Made by a program: the position numbers and the translations under genes | Shown here: positions 58,661 to 64,000 of the stretch, piece by piece | Layout of the letters: every line of letters begins with the position of its first letter | Numbering within the stretch: position 1 is the first letter of the stretch | The notes under the pieces: model-generated | Database searches by the model: none | The model's input: only the letters and a program-made list of their open reading frames with translations | What the model was told of the DNA's origin: nothing | Origin: Chloranthus sessilifolius | Taxonomy: Eukaryota > Streptophyta > Magnoliopsida > Chloranthales > Chloranthaceae | DNA: 64,000 bases | Reading direction: 5' to 3' | Assembly: GCA_021018995.1 (NCBI GenBank) | Contig: CM037593.1 | Span: 17,822,088-17,886,087, forward strand

Positions 58661-59760
58661 CAAGTATCCCTTCAATTTCATCTCTCCTCTGCTTACGTGG
58701 GGAAAGGAATGGTAGAGGTTGCAGGGTGGGGCTGGGGGTTTGGGCTCGGGGTTGCTTGGAAAGGGTTGGTAGGGGGTGGGGTTGAGCCCAAAGAAGGAAT
58801 TAGGTTCTCCACATTGAACGTAGAACTGATCCCAATATTCGGCGGAAGTTCGAGAGCATGCGCATTAGGCACGCTCCGTGCCACAATTCTAAAAAGCCCA
58901 GCGCCGCGGGCTTGGAGCTTCTTCGTGACTCCCGATGGGAATCATTCAGGCCTAACCCGAACCATCACATAATCCCCCACTTGGAATTCTTTGAAACGCC
59001 TATACGCATCCGCAGTTACCTTGTAATGTTCATTGCTTGAATTAATTTTTTGTCTAATTTCGATGTGCAAGTTATGAATGTGTCCGCGGACTCAGACACT
59101 CGATATGATGCAGGCATGAGGATTAAATCTAATGGTGTCCTTGGCCTATGTCCATGTACGACCTCAAATGGACTCATGCCTAGGGACCTATTGACAGAGT
59201 TGTATGCAAACTCGGCTATTGGTAATGTAGAATCCCAAGTCCTAATATGATCACCGACTAGACAACGAAGGAGATTACCTAAGCTCCTATTGGTGACTTC
59301 CATTTGGCCATCGGTTTGAGGATGATAGGCCAAAGAAAACTGGAGCATGGTATCCATCATGTGCCATAAAGTTTTTCTGAAGTAACTAGTGAACTTCATG
59401 TCCCGATCCGACACAATAGTTTTGGGTAACCCATAGAGACGCACAGCCTCCCCGAAAAATAATTTGGCTATGTGAGTCGCATCAGAGGTTTTAGGGCAAT
59501 GTATGAAGTGGGCCATCTTAGAGATGCGGTCCACCACCACAAAAATGGAATCGTGCTTCCGTTGGGTCTTGGGAAGTTCGAGCACGAAATCCATAGATAT
59601 GTCTTGCCAAGGGATGTGTGGCATGGGTAACGGGGTGTACAAACCTGTATTTTGTTTAGTTTGTTTGGCCACTTGGCATGTACAACATTGTTTCATGACC
59701 CGTGAAACATCTCTCATAAGGCTAGGTCAATAAACCTATCCTCAACGAGCGCAATGGTCT
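58661..59760 (-). pseudogene. Chromovirus integrase (decayed)
   Basis: Frame 59717-59016 carries CCTCQVAKQTKQNTGLY, the core DFVLELPKTQRKHDSIFVVV, the second Asp VSDRDMKF, and YHPQTDGQMEVTNRSLGNLL with the catalytic Glu. The GPF-like stretch 59015-58690 follows, with FQVGDYVMVRVRPE and a stop after RPE. Stops at about 59729-59740 separate it from the N-terminal zinc region. The DDE triad is present, but the whole polyprotein is not open. Confidence 0.88.
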
Positions 59761-60420
59761 TGTTGCGCCCAAAAGGCTTGCAATCCCTCCGGCATGTAAC
59801 TCCCAAATGAGAAAGTCACGCAATGAGGTGCGAGGGATGCATAAGCGATTTCCTTTAAACAGATACCCATCTTGCAGGGTATACTTGGAGTTAAGGTTGT
59901 TCGGATTATCAAGAAGAGCAGTGTAATCCGGCCCAAAATCTGGGCACTCAGGTAGTCTTGTTTCAACTGCTCAAATCCAACAACCTCAGTGCTCATAGTG
60001 CGCAAAGTCATCACCTGTCGATTAAGTGCATCAGCTGCCTTGTTCTCAGCACTGGCCTTATGCTTTAACATGAATGTGAACCCTTGAAGGTACTCGACCC
60101 ACTTTGTGTGTCTCGGGTTCAACTTTTTCTGTGAGGCAAGGAAGCGTAGGGCTTCATGGTCAGAAAATAACACAAATTCCTGCAGTCTCAGGTAATGCTT
60201 CCAATACCAAAGAGATCAGACGACTGCATAGAACTCCTTATCATAGGTGGAGTATTTTTGTTTCGCCTCATTAAGCTTCTCGCTAAAATAGGCCACGGGG
60301 TGGCCCTCTTGGCTAAGCACTTCGCCTATTCCTACACTCGACGCGTCACATACTACTTCAAAGAGTTTAGAAAAGTCGGGTAGACGCATGACGGGTGCAG
60401 TGCTCATTTTTTCCTTTATC
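59761..60420 (-). pseudogene. Chromovirus RNase H (decayed)
   Basis: The minus strand shows [20 protein letters not shown] and [13 protein letters not shown] (60407-60216), then DHEALRFLASQKKLNPRHTK and AENKAADALNRQ (60173-59742). These are the usual RNase H motifs, with Asp, Glu and Asp in place. Stops near 60210 and 60175 break it. Confidence 0.86.
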
Positions 60421-61400
60421 TCGGTAAAGGCTCTCGTCGCAGTTTTGCTCTATTGAAACTCTCATTTTCTCATACAATCGGTAACAGGAGCCATAATGGT
60501 GGTAAAGTTCTGGATGAAGTGACGATAGAATGTGGCCAATCCATGGAAGCTACGGGCATCATGAATATTCCTAGGCTTGGGTCATTCCACAATGGCTTAA
60601 ACCTTCTCGGGGTCCACAACCATCCCATCAGCCGAGACAATGAATCCTAAGAATACAACAGATTGTTGCATGAATGTACATTTCTTGAGATTCACATATA
60701 ACCTTTCTCCCCTCAAGGTTTCCCAAACCATCCTTAGGTGGATGATGTGTTGTTCTTTGTCATGACTGTAAATCAAAATGTCGTCAAAGTATACGACAAG
60801 GAATTTGCCGAGAAACGGCCTCAACAATTGGGTCATGAGCCTCATGAATGTGCTCGGGGCATTTGATAGCCCCAAAGGCATGACCATCCACTCATAAAGA
60901 CCATCCTTGGTCTTGAAGGCTGTTTTTCACTCATCGCCAGACGCGAATGCGAACTTGATGGTAGCCACTTTTAAGGTCTATCTTGGAAAAGATAGTGGCG
61001 CCAACCATCCTATCAAGCATATCGTCGAGCCTTGATATGGGAAATCGATATTTAACCGTAATCTTGTTGATCGCACGACTATCCACACATATGCGCCATG
61101 TACCATCTTTCTTAGGAGTGAGTAGGGCGGGTACGACACACGGCTGAAACTTTCTTGGATGAACCCCTTTTGAAGGAGTTCATTGACTTGCCGAGTCAAT
61201 TCGGCGTGCTCAACCGGATTTAACCTGTAATGGGGTAGGTTTGGTAGGGTAGATCCGGGAACCAAATTGATTGCGTGTTGACTGTCACGCATGGGAGGAA
61301 GCTCGTTGGGTAAGTCTTCGGGGAAGACATCCGCAAATTCATTCATGATTGGCTCGACGTCCTTGGGGTACTCGCTTACTGACTCAGGAGCACTCTCAAC
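60421..61400 (-). pseudogene. Chromovirus reverse transcriptase (decayed)
   Basis: Frame 61532-60978 carries the protease-RT linker and LPPMRDSQHAINLVPGSTLP, the usual entry to chromovirus RT. Frame 60887-60597 carries [17 protein letters not shown] and the catalytic [10 protein letters not shown], followed by [18 protein letters not shown]. Frame changes near 61100 and 60930 break it. Confidence 0.88.
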
Positions 61401-61950
61401 GGTGACAACTACGTACACCACACTCTCATCTAACGATGCCTTTTTGAATTCTAAAGGACTCACAATGTTAATGGTCTTGGATTGACCGCCCTTCTTCTCG
61501 ACTTTGTTGGGCGATGGTGTTTTGGGAGCCAAAGGGTAAGAGTGATTTTCTTGCCCTTATAATTGAACGTGTAAATGTTAGATCGGCCAAAAATGGTCAC
61601 GTTCAAGTCGTAGAGCCATGGTTTTCCCAAAATGATATGGCCCACATCTATCGGCACCACATCGCACCATAAGGTGTCAGAATACGAACCCAATTGTATT
61701 GGTACGTGACACTTTTGAGACACGGGAATGGATGAGGAGTCGACCCATGCGACCTTGTATGGTCTCGGGTGGGCTTCGGGTGCAAGCCCTAAGCGGGTGA
61801 TGGTATGATTTGACACCACATTGGTGCAGCTTCCGCTATCCACGATAACCCCTACAACTCTTTGTCCCACATGTAACGAAGGTGTGCAAGATGTTCTCCC
61901 TTCGCCAATCCTCCTTTTCATCCCGTTGAGGTTGTGCAAAGGCACACCTT
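61401..61950 (-). pseudogene. Chromovirus aspartic protease (decayed)
   Basis: The frame 61945-61460 has VVGVIVDSGSCTNVVS (catalytic DSG), CHVPIQLGSYSDTLWC and GHIILGKPWLYD. It joins gag above and RT below. It is open as a stretch, but the preceding zinc knuckle is in a different frame. Confidence 0.86.
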
Positions 61951-63098
61951 ACAACTAGAGCACGACCCATGTCATCACCTTCCTCATCACTATGTGTGGC
62001 GTTCGGCTCAAAAACCTCTTCTTCAAAAACTCCGTCATCCTCGTTGCCCTCTCCCTCGACGTAGAGATTCCTTTGCAGGTTTTTCTTAGGGCATTAGGCG
62101 ACAAAGTGTCCCAACTCTTGACAGTTGTAACACTTAATGTGGGAGCCACCTTTCGAGGATTCTCCTACCACACCCTTTCCTTTGTCAAACCGCACATCGG
62201 ATGTGGATTGTGTGAGTTTGGGGGGTGGGTTTCCAGCACTACTCCTCACCTCGCCGGTACAAGGTTGATCGATATGAGACTCAGATTGCCTCACCATCAT
62301 CATTTTCAAATATCGTTCAAGGTCTTGAACGACGGTATAACATTCGGTGAGAGTCTCAACGGGGTGAGAGACTAACTCTTTTTACAAGTCAAACCTCAAT
62401 CCGGTGCGAAATCTGGATAGAGTGACTTGGGGGTCTTCAGACACTTTGGCTCTCATCATGAATTCTTCAAATTTGCCAATGTAATCCGCTACGGGCATAC
62501 TATCTTGGCGTAGATTTTGTCATTGATCGAGGAGACGATGGTAGTATGAGGAATGAACGTACTTCTCTGTAAGTCGCTCCTTCATGTCCTTCCAACGGGT
62601 AATGGGAGCACATCCCGCATTCATTCTGATGCGCTCAACGTTGACCCAAAAGAGTCGGGCTTGACCAATGAGTTTCATTTTTGCGAGCCTGACGCATCGC
62701 TCATCACTAATGCTAAACTACTCAAAGAGTTAATCCATATCGGATAACCAATCGAGGAAGACTTGAGGGTCCATCCTCCCATCGAAAGTTGGGAACTCAA
62801 CTCGGACATTTTTAAAGAGTTTCCCTTCCGGATCGTGGTCATCTCCACGATGATCCATCCTATGATTGCGGTTCCGATCATGTTGATAACCATTGCGTTC
62901 GAAACGTGGACCGTTATGTTCACGACGCTGCTCAAGGTAATCGTCATTCTCATCTAACTGATTGACTCGTTCTAGCAATCTCCCATCGGAAACCTCAAGG
63001 TTTCTTTAGGCTTGTTCCATGGCAGCCATTCGATCATTGATTGCTTTCAAATCGGCTCTCATGCCATTAAGAACATCGGAAATCCCATTCATGTCCAT
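61951..63098 (-). pseudogene. Chromovirus gag with CCHC knuckle (decayed)
   Basis: It begins at ATG 63098 (MDMNGISDVLNG). A stop follows about 30 codons in. It continues LLERVNQLDENDDYLEQRRE, then VEFPTFDGRMDPQVFLDWL (62978-62730). The core VADYIGKFEEFMMRAKVSED and the knuckle CYNCQELGHFVA with a stop just before the last Cys appear near 62500 and 62115. Stops and frame changes are frequent. Gag would make the particle. Confidence 0.82.
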
Positions 63099-63413
63099 GG
63101 TGACCACAGCTATTTAATACGGGTTCTAAATGGGTATGCAAATATGGACTACAATGAAAGAAAATTTTTATCGAACACAAGACGTGCACACTTTTGACCA
63201 TAACTGAAATAAATGCAAAGAAAAGTGAAATGGAATAAATCAAAGAGTATTAGTCAATCGATTGATATCGAAAAGTCAATCGATTGACATTGAAGGCTTT
63301 GTCGGGATAAACAAATAGATTCAATCAAAATCAATCGATTGAATAAGAGTACTCGATCGATTGACACCAAAACAGTGAATATGCCACACAACATGCCCTA
63401 ACCTAGCACTTAG
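63099..63413 (-). other. Leader between primer site and gag
   Basis: Contains palindromes TCAATCGATTGA-type at 63253, 63283 and 63340. No gene. Confidence 0.6.
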
Positions 63414-63425
63414 GCTTTGATACCA
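63414..63425 (-). other. Chromovirus primer-binding site (initiator Met type)
   Basis: The minus strand reads TGGTATCAAAGC, 11 of 12 bases matching the initiator-Met primer site. It is 4 bp from the LTR end at 63430. Confidence 0.8.
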
Positions 63426-63429
63426 AAAC

Positions 63430-64000
63430 TGATGCGGGACAAGGACCCTAAACTACGTGAATACTATGATTTAATTAATTGCCGAAATTAAACTAAATTA
63501 ATTAAGCAATAAACTTGAAAATAATGCGGATACCTTCGGGTTTTGTAGTTTTTCATTGGGAAAATTGTGCTAAATGTGAATAGGGTCCAGTCCGTGCGCT
63601 AGATCCGTTAGATTCACGGTGTAGATCGGTCTAGAGGTAGAACTCTAGCTATTCCAGATTAGGGCGCCGCTTGGGATTCAATGTTGGAGTCGCGAGTGTT
63701 CTAAGGGTTCTGATTTGGGTTGGTTCAATGGCTCGGATGAAATCTGGGCTTGAATCAGATTGATTCAAAGACTCAGATGGGATCTAAGATTTATAAACTT
63801 TGGGGTATTTAAATGTGGGGTGACTGATTTGAGGATTTAGGAGATTGGTTCAAATCAACGGTGTAGATTTAGGAAAAGTTAATGGCTGGATTTAAAGTTT
63901 ATGGGATCAACAAGCAGAGAAAAAATAAAAATAAAGAGATAGATAGAAGATAGATTTTGTGGGCTTCACACCAAACCCGTCTCAGGAAGCGAAGATTCAC
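63430..64000 (-). repeat. 5' LTR of the chromovirus (cut by the window end)
   Basis: TGATGCGGGACAAGGACC repeats the start of the LTR at 57455. The two copies differ by a few per cent and have small gaps (for example CACACCCTTGG present only on the left). The rest lies beyond the window. Confidence 0.88.

Noticed and set aside
1..64000. tRNA, rRNA or organelle insert
   Set aside because: I saw no cloverleaf or rRNA-like segment on either strand by eye. A tRNA scan was not possible.

Overview
This window is a piece of a large, repeat-rich flowering-plant nuclear genome. The signs are LTR retrotransposons of the Tat and chromovirus lineages, copia and LINE debris, a Harbinger-type DNA transposon, an endogenous caulimovirid-like element whose primer site matches initiator-Met tRNA, and spliced AT-rich genes with GT/AG introns. 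I cannot name the species. Only one convincing host gene exon is present, an RRM (RNA-recognition motif) protein start at 51552-51662. Almost everything else is mobile DNA, much of it nested.

Layout. 241-970 is a truncated LTR. About 1125-5946 (+) is the decayed pol of a Tat-lineage Ty3/gypsy element (RT, RNase H, second archaeal-type RNase H, integrase), split by a solo LTR at 3304-4743 with a perfect 5-bp target duplication. 7666-11421 (-) is a spliced, decayed plant-mobile-domain gene lying antisense downstream of that pol, with its own TATA box. 11601-15530 is non-coding, with promoter-like motif clusters. 15531-19195 is a 3.7-kb solo LTR. 19640-23793 is the internal remnant and 3' LTR of another element. 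24023-27941 is a Tat-type LTR carrying a nested solo LTR (26304-27696). 27942-39449 (-) is a second Tat-type element with its 5' LTR, gag and a repetitive Pro/Lys/Ile-rich region. It has lost nearly all of pol and is interrupted by two solo LTRs with perfect target duplications (31274-33871 and 34341-36101).

41379-48569 holds a compact caulimovirid-like element on the minus strand. Its order is promoter, initiator-Met primer site, movement protein, coat protein with CCHC knuckle, aspartic protease, and a viroplasmin-type domain followed by an unknown ORF. The reverse transcriptase and RNase H expected after the protease are absent. It has 421-bp, nearly identical terminal repeats and is bounded by a 51-bp perfect direct repeat of flanking DNA.

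49897-51449 is a Harbinger-type element (12-bp TIRs, TAA duplication) ending 102 bp before the RRM start codon. The apparent first intron of that gene holds copia debris (about 52033-55785) and a LINE fragment (57110-57452). A chromovirus on the minus strand (57455 to beyond 64000) has gag, protease, RT, RNase H, integrase and chromodomain, all with breaks.

A theme across the window is that many of these elements place a cluster of short self-complementary or repeated motifs just upstream of a TATA box. Unrelated families use different motifs (TCAATCGATTGA, GCGCGTAATT, TCCCATCRCRA, or a 27-bp inverted repeat).
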